A stretch of 64,000 nucleotides of DNA from Candidatus Gastranaerophilales bacterium (GCA_944326585.1 CALVEN010000004.1:112794-176793); one strand, 5' to 3'; shown: positions 27,177 through 35,937, numbered from the stretch's first letter. Made by a program: numbers and translations. The notes: generated by a model not told the origin, from the sequence alone.

Positions 27177-28157
27177 TTATAACATAGTTTTTCTTAATTC
27201 TTCCGCAGATTTGGGGCTTAAGTAAGCCGGCGGAATATCAAAAACGGTTTTGCAGCCTGCTTGCCCTTCTTTATACATTCTAAATGCGGCTCTTGCATAA
27301 GCAACCAGAACACTTGAGGTAAATCCGGGATTTGAATCAAGCTTCAAACTGTATTCAATAATATGTTTTTCATCTTTATTAAATCCTGTCACACCGGAGC
27401 GCAAGACAAAACCGCCATGAGGAATTCCGCTGTGTTTTTTCTTGAATTCTTCATCAGAGATAAAATGAACGGTTGTATCGTAATCAGAAAAGTAATTCGG
27501 CATTGTAACTATATCATGTTCAACCTGTTTCGGGTCAGCACCTTCCTCCAATACAACAAAACACTCTCTGGTGTGTTTTTCGCGGGTAGAAAGAACGGGG
27601 TTTTCGCCGTTTTTAACGGATTGAATAGCCTTTTCAACCGGAACTGTATATTGTTTGCCGTCTTTAACGCCCTTAACACGTCTAATCGCATCAGAATGAC
27701 CCTGACTTACTCCTCTGCCCCAGAATGTGTAATCATTACCTTCGGGTAAAATTGCGTTTGCATACATTCTGTTCAATGAGAATAAACCCGGATCCCAGCC
27801 CACGGAAATAATTGCCACTTTACCGCTTTCTTTTGCGGATTTATCAACATTTTCAAAGTGTACTGGGATATTTGCGTGAGTGTCAAAACTGTCAATACAA
27901 TTGAACATCTTTGCATATTTCGGAGTTTGTTCCGGCAAATCCGTAGCACTGCCGCCGCAAAGGATTAAAACATCAATTTTGTCTTTCCAGTTTTCAATCT
28001 CATCAACACTCAAAACTTTTGCTGAAGCTGTTTGAATTTTCACGCTATCCGGATTTCTGCGTGTAAATACGGCAACAAGTTCCATATCAGGATTTTGTCT
28101 GACTGCAGCTTCTACTCCTCTGCCTAAATTTCCGTAACCTAAAATACCGATTCTCAT
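27177..28157 (-). CDS. ddh: meso-Diaminopimelate D-dehydrogenase
   Basis: A 326-residue NADPH-dependent enzyme that makes meso-diaminopimelate directly from tetrahydrodipicolinate, for lysine and peptidoglycan. The start MRIGILGYGNLGRGVEAAV is the nucleotide-binding fold; CIDSFDTHANIP, SVGWDPGLFSLNR and FWGRGVSQGHSDAIRRV are family signatures around the substrate site. ATG 28157 is preceded by AGAGGTG. The gene indicates a one-step DAP route, alone or beside another pathway. Confidence 0.95.
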   Translation of the reverse strand: MRIGILGYGNLGRGVEAAVRQNPDMELVAVFTRRNPDSVKIQTASAKVLSVDEIENWKDKIDVLILCGGSATDLPEQTPKYAKMFNCIDSFDTHANIPVHFENVDKSAKESGKVAIISVGWDPGLFSLNRMYANAILPEGNDYTFWGRGVSQGHSDAIRRVKGVKDGKQYTVPVEKAIQSVKNGENPVLSTREKHTRECFVVLEEGADPKQVEHDIVTMPNYFSDYDTTVHFISDEEFKKKHSGIPHGGFVLRSGVTGFNKDEKHIIEYSLKLDSNPGFTSSVLVAYARAAFRMYKEGQAGCKTVFDIPPAYLSPKSAEELRKTML

Positions 28158-28235
28158 AGTTGCACCTCTTTCGTCTAAAAATAACACTTAAATATAACAT
28201 GAAAGATAAGTGCGCAACAAAAATATTAAGAAATA

Positions 28236-28445
28236 TTATTCTTCAATTAAAATATTATCCTGAACGGATGCAAAAATACCGAGAATATGCTGTTCTTCAC
28301 CGGAAAACGGAGTATTCGGGACATATTTATTGCGGTCGCCATTTACGAACACACTGTTTATGGTTTCATTGCCTTTTACACTTTGTGTTTTAGACACTTC
28401 ACCCGTACCAATCATTTTACCGATATTATTAACATTAAATTCCAT
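28236..28445 (-). CDS. Small protein of unknown function (69 aa)
   Basis: A 69-residue polar protein without signal peptide or membrane segment. It has an AAGGATG-like ribosome site 7-8 bases before the ATG. The N-terminus (VNNIGKMIGTG) is similar in pattern to the small protein at 16475-16693. It lies alone between ddh and the SLH gene. No function can be read from it; shared Sec-less N-termini in this window suggest a lineage-specific family. Confidence 0.6.
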   Translation of the reverse strand: MEFNVNNIGKMIGTGEVSKTQSVKGNETINSVFVNGDRNKYVPNTPFSGEEQHILGIFASVQDNILIEE

Positions 28446-28596
28446 AAAGGCATCCTTTCAAATAGTATATCGGAATTTTCAAACAAAAACTTTAGCCGTT
28501 CAGCTGAAATATTAACTAATGTTTACAATCAATTGAAAGATAGTACGATTAACTGTATTATAAATAATGTCACAGGGTTATATAGGAGTAAATTAT

Positions 28597-29742
28597 ATGA
28601 AAAAAACATTCAAAGGGTTATTATCCGTAATTGCGGTTGCATTCTCAATTACTGCAGCGAATGCATTTCCTGATGTAGCAGACAATTACTGGGCAGCACC
28701 GCAGATTAAGGAACTGTCCGAGCAAGGTGTAATCGTAGGTTATCCTGACGGAACATTTAAACCTGACGATAATGTAACACGTGCGGAATTTGCCTCAATG
28801 GCAATAAAAGCACTGGGGCAACAAAATACCAAAGTAGTTCAGCCGGTTAATTTTTCAGACATAACTACTGAATACTGGGCGTATGACGCAATACAAAAGG
28901 CAATTTATTTTGATCTTGTATCAGTTCCGAAAGAGGGCGATCTTTTCAGACCCGACGACAGTGTTTCGAGAGCCGAATCTTTGTCAGTAGCAGTCAATGC
29001 ACTTACAACAGAACAGATTAGCGAACAAAAAGCTAAAGAAGTTCTTGAAAAAGTATACATTGACACACATGCAATTCCTGAATGGTTCTTAATTCCTGCA
29101 GGCAAGGCGGAAATTTTGGGCATGATGGTAATTATGCCGAGTGCTGATAAGGCAAAAGTCGAAGCAGAACGTCCTGCAACACGTGCGGAAGTTGCCGCAA
29201 TATTATTCAAAATGATGGAGCAGGCAAAATTAAATCCGAATGCAAAACTTGCAGAAGCAATGAGAAAGAAAACAGGCGACGGATTTGTAATTGAAAATGC
29301 AACAGTTCAAGGAAGTATCGGTACAATTCCTGCAGGTTCAATTGTTCCCGTTGAATTAACAAAATACATAAGTTCACAAACATCTGAGCCCGGCGATTTA
29401 TTTGCCGGAGTTGCAGCTCAAAATTACGTAACAAAAGAAAAATTCATCCTTGTAAATAAAGGCGCAACCCTTAAAGGTCAATTGATTGATGTCAGACCGG
29501 GAAGATGGTTTGTAAGAAACGGTGTACTTGTTCTGGACAATTCACTTATCACAACAAATAACGACCAGACAACAAAATTCAACGCAGTTGCTAATATCAA
29601 AAAAGACCGCAACTGGTTTATGAAATTTGTAAGATTCTGTTTTAAAGGCGAAAAATTGGAAGTTCCGGCTCAAGGAACGGTTAATCTGAAGCTTTTAAAA
29701 CCTGTTCAGGTCGATTTGACAAACGGCTGGATTCTTGAATAA
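28597..29742 (+). CDS. S-layer homology (SLH) domain surface protein
   Basis: A 381-residue exported protein. The signal peptide (MKKTFKGLLSVIAVAFSITA, cleavage near ANA-F) is followed by three SLH repeats: FPDVADNYWAAPQIKELSEQ at residues 23-70, FSDITTEYWAYDAIQKA, and a third, more divergent one ending ATRAEVAAILFKM. SLH domains bind secondary polymers or peptidoglycan. The C-terminal half (about 230-381) is beta-rich with no recognised family. ATG 28597 has an AGGAG ribosome site nine bases upstream. No porin-like barrel is visible, unlike cyanobacterial SLH porins. Confidence 0.9.
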   Translation: MKKTFKGLLSVIAVAFSITAANAFPDVADNYWAAPQIKELSEQGVIVGYPDGTFKPDDNVTRAEFASMAIKALGQQNTKVVQPVNFSDITTEYWAYDAIQKAIYFDLVSVPKEGDLFRPDDSVSRAESLSVAVNALTTEQISEQKAKEVLEKVYIDTHAIPEWFLIPAGKAEILGMMVIMPSADKAKVEAERPATRAEVAAILFKMMEQAKLNPNAKLAEAMRKKTGDGFVIENATVQGSIGTIPAGSIVPVELTKYISSQTSEPGDLFAGVAAQNYVTKEKFILVNKGATLKGQLIDVRPGRWFVRNGVLVLDNSLITTNNDQTTKFNAVANIKKDRNWFMKFVRFCFKGEKLEVPAQGTVNLKLLKPVQVDLTNGWILE

Positions 29743-29747
29743 CAGAA

Positions 29748-29770
29748 GAAATAAAATAAAATAAAATAAA
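29748..29770. repeat. Short (AAAAT)n tandem repeat
   Basis: About four copies of a five-base AAAAT/ATAAA unit sit between the SLH gene and its terminator. Short enough to be slippage-prone but outside any gene. Confidence 0.6.
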
Positions 29771-29797
29771 AAGAGCCTCAAAATTAGGCTCTTTTTT
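29771..29797 (+). terminator. Terminator between the SLH gene and the Y-family polymerase
   Basis: AAGAGCCT (29771-29778) pairs with AGGCTCTT (29786-29793) followed by T residues. The genes are convergent and A residues precede the stem, so it may serve both. Confidence 0.8.
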
Positions 29798-30965
29798 ATT
29801 TTTCTTTTACAAAACCAATTTGCACAATATCTTTGCCGAATTTTGCCTCCAGTTTATCAAAACATTTTGACAGCTTTTCTTTTTTGGAATCCAAGACATC
29901 ATCAGAGAATAAAAACAGCTGTTCTTCAGTGTTACAGCGCAAATTATCAAGAATTATGCCCGTACTGCGGTAAACAACAGACGGCGAATAAATCTTTTGC
30001 AGTAATTCAAAAGCTATATCAGAAATTTCCATCTCAAATGACGTCGGTGCAGAGAGCATTTTTTTATCATAAACAACCCTAAAATCTTTTGTTCTCAGCA
30101 TAACACCGATAGTTTGAGCTTTGCAGTCGATTTTTCGTAACTTGCGGCATGCCGAATGTATATGATAGTTCAACTGATTTTTAATAAAATCCAAATCAGA
30201 CGTAAAAATTCCAAACGCGCTTGTTTTTTGGATTGATTTCGGGAGTTTTTCTTCGTTCACAACAGGTGACACAACTTCTCCCAACAACTCGTGCTTCATC
30301 TCTAAAGCTCTGATACCAACTTTTTTATCAAGCCAGACATCCTCTTTTGCGACTAAATCTGCTGCCGATAGGATTCCGGCTTTTTTAAACAAAACAGTTA
30401 AGTTTTTGCCTATTCCCCAGATTTCCTCAATTTTTGTATTTTGAAGCTCGGGCATAATTTTCTTATTCGCAATCATATAAACGCCGGTATCCGTCTTTTT
30501 AGCCTTGTCAGAAGCAAGTTTTGCAAGCGTTTTGGTGGAACTTACGCCTATTGATACGGGGATATCAATCTTTTCTTTTATCTGTTCTCTTATAAACTGC
30601 GCAAGTTCAAGGTAATTTTTCTTATAAAGCCTCTTTAATCCGGTCAGTTCAACAAATGCCTCATCAACGGAATACACCTGAACATTCGGGCTGAATTCCC
30701 TTAAAACCGCCATTACATCCTCCGAAATTTCACCATACAAATCGTGATGACAGGATACGTAAACCGCGTCGGGGAATTCATCTTTTGCGAGAAAATACGG
30801 CTGTCCCATTCTGACACCCATTTTCTTTGCCTCTTTTGAACGCGAAATTACACACCCGTCTTTATTTGAAAGCACACAAACGGGTTTTCCTTTCAACTCC
30901 GGATTGACCTTCTGTTCGCAGGATACAAAAAATGAATCACAATCCACAAGCGCAATAACTTTCAT
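29796..30965 (-). CDS. Y-family DNA polymerase, UmuC-like
   Basis: A 389-residue translesion polymerase. Catalytic acidic residues are in ALVDCDSFFVSCEQ (motif I) and VYSVDEAFVELTG (motif III). CVLSNKDGCVISRSKEAKKMG is characteristic of UmuC rather than DinB, and the helix-hairpin-helix and little-finger regions follow. No umuD is adjacent. A perfect TATAAT (30972-30977) lies 6 bases before the ATG, inside the short gap after rqcH, so the gene has its own leaderless transcript. No LexA-type operator was recognised. Confidence 0.9.
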   Translation of the reverse strand: MKVIALVDCDSFFVSCEQKVNPELKGKPVCVLSNKDGCVISRSKEAKKMGVRMGQPYFLAKDEFPDAVYVSCHHDLYGEISEDVMAVLREFSPNVQVYSVDEAFVELTGLKRLYKKNYLELAQFIREQIKEKIDIPVSIGVSSTKTLAKLASDKAKKTDTGVYMIANKKIMPELQNTKIEEIWGIGKNLTVLFKKAGILSAADLVAKEDVWLDKKVGIRALEMKHELLGEVVSPVVNEEKLPKSIQKTSAFGIFTSDLDFIKNQLNYHIHSACRKLRKIDCKAQTIGVMLRTKDFRVVYDKKMLSAPTSFEMEISDIAFELLQKIYSPSVVYRSTGIILDNLRCNTEEQLFLFSDDVLDSKKEKLSKCFDKLEAKFGKDIVQIGFVKEK

Positions 30966-30980
30966 AATAAAATTATACCA

Positions 30981-32396
30981 CTAATCTATTACAATTTCTT
31001 TTTCATGAGAATACGTAACATAACCCAAGTTAGCTTTTGGCGGCTTTTTAAGATATTTGGCTTTTGTATAGATTACGCCTATTTTAGAAGACTTTGCACC
31101 GCTTGAATTTTCTTTTGCAAGCTTTGCACATTCTAAAATCAATTTATCCGTCACATTTTGGCTGCGCAAAAGCACATGAGATCCCGCGCAATCACGCGTA
31201 TGAAACCATAAATCATCATCTTTTTCCAATTTTGAAACAATGTAATCATTTTGCTTATTATTTTTGCCGATAAAAATTGTATAATCGTCCGTTTTAATTT
31301 CTTTTGGCATAATCGCAGACTTTTTGTCAGGTTTAACTGTTTTTTCAGGCTCAATTTCAGAAGAAATTTCCAGTAAATCTTCAATATTTTCAGCATTTTC
31401 AACAGAATACAAAAGCTGTTCCAGATAAACTTTTTCAGCTGTTAATTCCTCGGAAAATTCCGCCAGTTTTTGGTTGGAAACCTTTGCTTTATTATAAAGT
31501 CTGTAAAAATTATTCGCGTTATCTTTAAGAGTTTTCGTTTCATCCAGCTCTATTGAAATATTTTTATTGTTTTCATAATCAAAAACTGTAATCACAGGGA
31601 CAAAATTCTGATTATTATAGAGATTTGCCATAATCAAATCGCCGTAAAGCCTGTATTTTTCGGCTTTTTCCTTTGAAACGCTTTGTTTTTCCACCTTATT
31701 CAATGAATTTTTAACCTTTTTAAGGCGTCTTTGAACAAGCAGTTTATATTTTTCACAAAGCTTTTTAAACTTATCTGTATAAATCGCCTCTGTAAAATAG
31801 TTGTCAATATTAATATTTACGCTGCCTGACAAATTTGAAAGAGAATTTTCACAAGAATACCAGAAATTGTTTTGCCTTGGCGGATACACATACGGAAGCC
31901 CGCCTGCCATTTCGCGTTCGCGGCTTTTTTCGGCGCCGACATTATGGGCACATCCTATAATAACATTTGTATCATGGTTATACAAAATCACATTTGAATG
32001 TTTTCCCATAAGTTCAATTGCAAGACAAAGATAAATTTTTTCGGATAACTCGTTGTAAGTTTCAATATAAAATTCCAAAATCCGCTCGAATTCCGGCTGA
32101 TTAACCTTTGAAATCCGCGAATTTTCAAGATATTTACGGAGCAACATGCAAAACATCGGCGGCTTTTTAGGAATTTTAATCAGGCGTTTTTCTTCATTTG
32201 CCTGAGTCATAAAACAAATATGAAAAAATTGCGGGTCTATATTTATGTAAAGTTTTCGTGTTTCGCCGCTGTTTCGCAAAGTAAATACAAACTCGCGTCT
32301 GGTCGGCTGCTGAATTTTTTGAATTCTTGCACCGTTGAGATATGCGGAATTTTCCTCAAGCCACGATTTTAATGTAACACTATCTAATGTAATCAT
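30981..32396 (-). CDS. rqcH: RqcH/NFACT family ribosome quality control factor
   Basis: A 471-residue homologue of RqcH/Rqc2, which binds obstructed 50S subunits and adds C-terminal alanine tails. The NFACT-N domain covers about residues 1-200 (LYINIDPQFFHICF, CMLLRKYLENSRI, ELMGKHSNVILYN), a coiled-coil lies at about 220-360, and the C-terminal NFACT-R domain (FIGKNNKQNDYIVSK, DDLWFHTRDCAGSHVLLRS) closes it. Residues equivalent to the Asp-Arg pair used for tRNA binding read Glu-Arg here (FERI). It is about 100 residues shorter than the Bacillus protein. TAGAAT sits 6 bases before the ATG. Confidence 0.9.
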   Translation of the reverse strand: MITLDSVTLKSWLEENSAYLNGARIQKIQQPTRREFVFTLRNSGETRKLYINIDPQFFHICFMTQANEEKRLIKIPKKPPMFCMLLRKYLENSRISKVNQPEFERILEFYIETYNELSEKIYLCLAIELMGKHSNVILYNHDTNVIIGCAHNVGAEKSREREMAGGLPYVYPPRQNNFWYSCENSLSNLSGSVNINIDNYFTEAIYTDKFKKLCEKYKLLVQRRLKKVKNSLNKVEKQSVSKEKAEKYRLYGDLIMANLYNNQNFVPVITVFDYENNKNISIELDETKTLKDNANNFYRLYNKAKVSNQKLAEFSEELTAEKVYLEQLLYSVENAENIEDLLEISSEIEPEKTVKPDKKSAIMPKEIKTDDYTIFIGKNNKQNDYIVSKLEKDDDLWFHTRDCAGSHVLLRSQNVTDKLILECAKLAKENSSGAKSSKIGVIYTKAKYLKKPPKANLGYVTYSHEKEIVID

Positions 32397-32480
32397 AAAT
32401 ATATTCTACTACAAACTGAAAGCCTAAACTTGACAAAATATGTATAATAATATTAAATAAAAAAGCAGAAGGATAAATTT

Positions 32481-33725
32481 ATGAAAGCAAGCACTCCAAA
32501 AGCGATTCATATAGTCGCCGACAAATTCCAAGATTCAGGGTTTTCAGGGATTAGAAAATTATTTTCCCGACGACGCTGTCTTGCTCGCTCGCGTTCAACA
32601 GGACTACGGATTGCTCCGCCGGCTCTACACCGCCGTGTGCATCCTTCGCCCCTGATTCGCTTCTACTCTCACCTCCGGTTCTGCTATAATCTCAAAAATA
32701 AGTTTCCAATACCTGCATTTACATTGGCGGAAGTTTTGATTACCTTAGCTATTATCGGTGTTGTGGCGGCTATTACTATTCCCACTATCGTTGCTGATTA
32801 TCAAAGAAAATCCTGGGACACGGCTTCCTACGTTTTCCAAAGAAAGTTAGAAGAAGCACTCAAGCAAATGAACACCCAGCAGGTTTTGGCAGGCTATAAA
32901 TCTACTGCGGATTTTGTCGGAGCTTTAGGTAAATACTTTAAGATTAATAAAGTTTGTCAAAATGATGACATCATGTCCTGTTTTGAAGATAAAGTATACT
33001 GGGGTGCTGACGAAGAAGAAGTCGACATGACAACAATTAAAAATGCCTCTAATTTTGGACAAGATGATTGGGATACTGAGCTCATTGGGGTACAATTTGC
33101 AAATGGCACTACAGGCTTAATTGCGTACAATCCCGAATGTAAAGAAAATCCTTATACTAACCAATTTACAGGTACAAGCTGTTTAGCTATTCTTTATGAT
33201 ACGGACGGCTTTAAAAAGCCTAATACTCAACAAAAAGATTTACGCTCTATTAACGTAGAATCGCTTGACGGAAAAAACTGTGCATTCGAAATTAACGGTA
33301 CTTGTTATACAGCACCTTTTTATCCTGAGTCTATCAGTAAAGCGGAATGCGAAACCTTGAAGAAAGATCTTAATATTAAAAATTGTTATTATGATAATGA
33401 TTTCTGGGCAGGAGGAGTTAAAAAATGTGGAGGTACAAGCAAAATGCCTACAATGTCGCAGATAGCTGAGATTGCTGATTATGTTTATAACACATCTGGT
33501 ATCGGCGCAAAAGATAACGTAGACTATTTAACACTTGACTATGGCAAACTCTCAGAACTTGGTTTCAGTACCCTTCAAGGGTATGCATCCTCTTTATATC
33601 TTTGGTCTGGTGAAGAAAGTGACGAATATAACGCATATCGCCGCAACTTTGCTAGTGATAATACCGGTTGGTATGCTTCTAGCCGTAGCAACAACAACCA
33701 TATGATGGTTTGTATTGGAGATTAA
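32481..33725 (+). CDS. Type IV pilin-like protein with long repeat-derived leader and lectin-like C-terminus
   Basis: A 414-residue prepilin. The class III signal is at residues 84-100 (AFTLAEVLITLAIIGVVAAI), unusually far from the start: the first 80 residues are Arg-rich and part is encoded by a dispersed repeat (32581-32620). No ATG closer to the signal exists in frame, and AAGGATA precedes ATG 32481. The extracellular part is cysteine-rich and shares the module SKAECETL and FWAGGVKKCGG with the prepilin at 11302-12657. The last 45 residues (LYLWSGEES, AYRRNF, SSRSNNN, MMVCIGD) resemble a C-type-lectin/DUF1566 fold. Confidence 0.82.
   Translation: MKASTPKAIHIVADKFQDSGFSGIRKLFSRRRCLARSRSTGLRIAPPALHRRVHPSPLIRFYSHLRFCYNLKNKFPIPAFTLAEVLITLAIIGVVAAITIPTIVADYQRKSWDTASYVFQRKLEEALKQMNTQQVLAGYKSTADFVGALGKYFKINKVCQNDDIMSCFEDKVYWGADEEEVDMTTIKNASNFGQDDWDTELIGVQFANGTTGLIAYNPECKENPYTNQFTGTSCLAILYDTDGFKKPNTQQKDLRSINVESLDGKNCAFEINGTCYTAPFYPESISKAECETLKKDLNIKNCYYDNDFWAGGVKKCGGTSKMPTMSQIAEIADYVYNTSGIGAKDNVDYLTLDYGKLSELGFSTLQGYASSLYLWSGEESDEYNAYRRNFASDNTGWYASSRSNNNHMMVCIGD
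32581..32620 (-). repeat. Partial dispersed repeat inside a prepilin leader
   Basis: The minus strand reads GTTGAACGCGAGCGAGCAAG, matching the right end of the 75-bp repeats at 23882 and 26187 (GTTAAACGCGAGCAAG). It is read in frame as part of the prepilin leader. Confidence 0.55.
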
Positions 33726-33801
33726 TTATTCATTTCCGCGGATATAAAGGATTACGTATATTCCTGTGCTTGCCCGAGAATATTTTACTCATGCTATAGT
33801 A

Positions 33802-33830
33802 TTGACCAATGTACCGAATAATGTTAGAAT
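33802..33830 (+). promoter_or_regulatory. Promoter of the nfeD-SPFH operon
   Basis: TTGACC (33802-33807), 17-base spacer, TAGAAT (33825-33830), then an AAAAGGAG ribosome site before ATG 33851. Confidence 0.7.
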
Positions 33831-33850
33831 TAACCCAAAAGGAGAATTAT

Positions 33851-34270
33851 ATGGGCGCATGGCAGATTTTAGCAGGACTCGGTCTTTTGTTTTTAATTTT
33901 GGAAATGACGGTTCCTACAATGTTTTTTCTTAACTTTGCGGTAGGTGCTTTTGTCACGGCAATTTGTGCAATTTATATTTTCAACTGGTACGCGCTGACA
34001 ATTATTTTTGTTGCGGTTTCAATGATTTCTTTAATATTTTTAAGACCTTTGCTTGTCAAACAAACCCACAAAAGTCAGGAAACAGGACTTGCGGCAAAAT
34101 ACATCGGCAAAACCGCAAAGGTTATTGAAACAGTTACACCTAACAGCGGTGTTATATCAATTTATGACGAACGCTGGGAAGCACGCTCTGACCACGAAAT
34201 TCCGCAGGGCAGCGAAGTCATCATTGAAAGAAATGAAAGTTTAGTTATGTACGTTAAAGAAAGGGAATAA
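33851..34270 (+). CDS. NfeD family membrane protein
   Basis: A 139-residue short-form NfeD protein. Two to three membrane segments (WQILAGLGLLFLILEM, FFLNFAVGAFVTAICAIYIF, ALTIIFVAVSMISLIF) precede a C-terminal OB-fold (YIGKTAKVIETVTPNSGVIS). NfeD proteins work with SPFH proteins in membrane microdomain organisation, and here the SPFH gene follows by one base. I start at ATG 33851, with AAAAGGAG eight bases upstream, rather than an earlier in-frame codon. Confidence 0.9.
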   Translation: MGAWQILAGLGLLFLILEMTVPTMFFLNFAVGAFVTAICAIYIFNWYALTIIFVAVSMISLIFLRPLLVKQTHKSQETGLAAKYIGKTAKVIETVTPNSGVISIYDERWEARSDHEIPQGSEVIIERNESLVMYVKERE

Positions 34271-34271
34271 A

Positions 34272-35252
34272 ATGAGCTTATTTTTATTGATTTTAATTAT
34301 TGCCGCAGCAATTTTTGTTGCAAAAGGCGTTGTAATCGTTCAACAGGCAGAGGTTGTTATTGTTGAAAGATTAGGCAAATACGACAGGACGCTTGAATCC
34401 GGTTTGAATTACATAATCCCGATTTTGGAAGCTCCGAGAGGAATTGCCTGGAAAGTTACCCAAAGAGGGCTTGACGGAACAACTTATTCTTACATAAAAG
34501 AACGTTCCAAAATCGACTTAAGAGAATCCGTTTATGATTTTCCGAGACAAACCGTAATTACCAAAGATAACGTATCAATAAGCATTAACGCACTTTTGTA
34601 TTTCCAGATTATTGACCCGAAAAGCGCTGTTTACGAAATCCAAAATCTTCCTGATGCGATAGAAAAATTAACTCAGACCACATTGAGAAACCTTGTCGGG
34701 CAGCTGGATTTGGATGAAACTCTTGTATCGCGCGACAAAATTAACAACGAACTGCGCGCAATCCTTGACGAAGCTACGAACAAATGGGGCGTAAAGGTTA
34801 ACCGCGTTGAGCTGCAAGATATTATTCCGCCGTCTGATATTCAATCCGCAATGGAAAAACAAATGAAAGCCGAACGCGACCGCCGTGCAGCTATTTTGGA
34901 AGCCGAAGGTCAGAAAAAATCCGCAATTCTTAAAGCCGAGGGTCAAAAAGAAGCCGCAATTAATCAGGCAGAAGGCGAAAAGCAGGCAGCTATCCTGAAA
35001 GCCGAAGGTATTGCACAGGCACGTGTAATTGAAGCAGATGCCGAAAAAGAAGCTATCAGCAGAATTATTGCAGCACTTGCAGATAAAGGCAAACCTGATC
35101 AATATCTGGTTGCTATGAAGTATCTGGAAACAATGCAGACAATCACAAGCGGCGAAAACAACAAAATCGTCTATATGCCTTATGAAGCAACCGGAATTCT
35201 CTCATCCGTTGACGGCATCAAAGAAATGTTCAAAGGCACAGCAGCTAAGTAA
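34272..35252 (+). CDS. SPFH/stomatin family protein (QmcA-like)
   Basis: A 326-residue membrane scaffold protein. One N-terminal hydrophobic segment (LFLLILIIAAAIFVAKGVV) anchors it, followed by the SPFH/band 7 domain (VVIVERLGKYDRTLESGLNYIIP, DFPRQTVITKDNVSISINAL) and a long Ala/Glu-rich coiled coil with repeated AEGQKK/AEGEKQ units at about residues 205-260. Paired with nfeD, it likely forms membrane microdomains and may regulate membrane proteases; this is from family knowledge. Confidence 0.92.
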   Translation: MSLFLLILIIAAAIFVAKGVVIVQQAEVVIVERLGKYDRTLESGLNYIIPILEAPRGIAWKVTQRGLDGTTYSYIKERSKIDLRESVYDFPRQTVITKDNVSISINALLYFQIIDPKSAVYEIQNLPDAIEKLTQTTLRNLVGQLDLDETLVSRDKINNELRAILDEATNKWGVKVNRVELQDIIPPSDIQSAMEKQMKAERDRRAAILEAEGQKKSAILKAEGQKEAAINQAEGEKQAAILKAEGIAQARVIEADAEKEAISRIIAALADKGKPDQYLVAMKYLETMQTITSGENNKIVYMPYEATGILSSVDGIKEMFKGTAAK

Positions 35253-35258
35253 AAAAGA

Positions 35259-35284
35259 TTCCTCGCCAATGCGAGGAATTTTTT
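35259..35284 (+). terminator. Terminator of the nfeD-SPFH operon
   Basis: ATTCCTCGC (35259-35267) pairs with GCGAGGAAT (35272-35280) with a CAAT loop and trailing T run. Confidence 0.88.
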
Positions 35285-35375
35285 ACATAAAAGTACCTCT
35301 TTACATAAAAACTATTATCGGAAGTTATTTTTATTTATTATTTTATAGCCTCCGGCGGGTGCTACGCGCACGGCG

Positions 35376-35399
35376 GTCGCTTTTGGTGGCAAAAGCGAC
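35376..35399. repeat. Perfect 10-bp-stem palindrome
   Basis: GTCGCTTTTG (35376-35385) and CAAAAGCGAC (35390-35399) with a GTGG loop. It lies inside the repeat mosaic and has no T run, so it is not a terminator. Confidence 0.7.
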
Positions 35400-35470
35400 G
35401 CAAAACCACCGCACGCTGCGTTCACTAATAACTTGTACACCTCAACATAAAGGCGTGTAAACTCGCTCAT

Positions 35471-35497
35471 GTCACCCTGAACTTGTTTCAGGGTCTC
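35471..35497. repeat. CCTGAA-TTCAGG dispersed palindrome, copy 1
   Basis: CCCTGAA and TTCAGGG flank CTTGT. Related sequences occur at 40018-40044 and, degenerated, at 46999-47020. The same short palindrome is known from many bacterial genomes as a dispersed repeat. Confidence 0.7.
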
Positions 35498-35618
35498 TTT
35501 ATACTTTACCGCTCGGACAATACACGCCTATGAAGTTTGTTTCGGCTACAGTTATTGTTCACTCCGCTATCGCGGTATTTGTGCTGCGTAGCAGCTCCGC
35601 GCCGTGATTATAGCGGAA

Positions 35619-35681
35619 GCGAGCAGAGGCTGAAGGTCGGCGGAGAACTCCGCCGCCGTAATGCCGTTTAATGCGAGCGAG
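35619..35681 (+). repeat. Dispersed repeat, variant copy C
   Basis: The ends (GCGAGC then AGGCTGAAG; AATGCCGTTTAATGCGAGC) match the 75-bp repeats A and B, but the central hairpin is replaced by a different one (GGCGGAG AA CTCCGCC). This shows a conserved frame with exchangeable hairpin cores. Confidence 0.6.
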
Positions 35682-35701
35682 TAAAAAGGCGCGGTAAAAG
35701 A

Positions 35702-35774
35702 TTGCAGTATTTTAGCCCCTCTCCCGTCCTTCGGACACCCTCTCCCCAAGGGGGAGAGGGATAAAATACTGCAA
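35702..35774. repeat. 73-bp nested palindrome (REP-like)
   Basis: TTGCAGTATTTTA (35702-35714) and TAAAATACTGCAA (about 35762-35774) form a perfect 13-bp outer stem. Inside are CCCCTCTCCC, GTCC-TTC-GGAC and CTCTCCCC/GGGGGAGAG. A second copy of the core is at 46941-46989 within a prepilin leader. Confidence 0.75.
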
Positions 35775-35851
35775 CGGCACGTATGTGCGCCCGTCAGGGC
35801 TTGAGCAATCCAAAGGATTGCAAATAAACAGCGTGTTTCTCTTTCTTTTGC

Positions 35852-35937
35852 CAGCGTTTTCTTTCTCTTTTCTTCAAGGACTCCGTTTTTTTAATTGAGT
35901 ATTAAAAAAATGGAGGGAAAAGAGAAAGAAAATGCTG
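35852..35937. repeat. Long imperfect stem-loop with 20-bp arms
   Basis: CAGCGTTTTCTTTCTCTTTT (35852-35871) pairs with 35918-35937, with one mismatch; further pairing continues inward (CTCCGTTTTTTT with AAAAAAATGGAG). Confidence 0.7.

Noticed and set aside
32430..32448. TTGACA and TATAAT upstream of the prepilin at 32481 as a standard promoter
   Set aside because: The two hexamers are only 7 bases apart. TATAAT may still be used, but not with this -35.
34668..35102. A minus-strand frame of 144 codons opposite the SPFH gene
   Set aside because: It mirrors the Ala/Glu repeats of the coiled coil and has no ribosome site; the SPFH gene on the other strand is certain.
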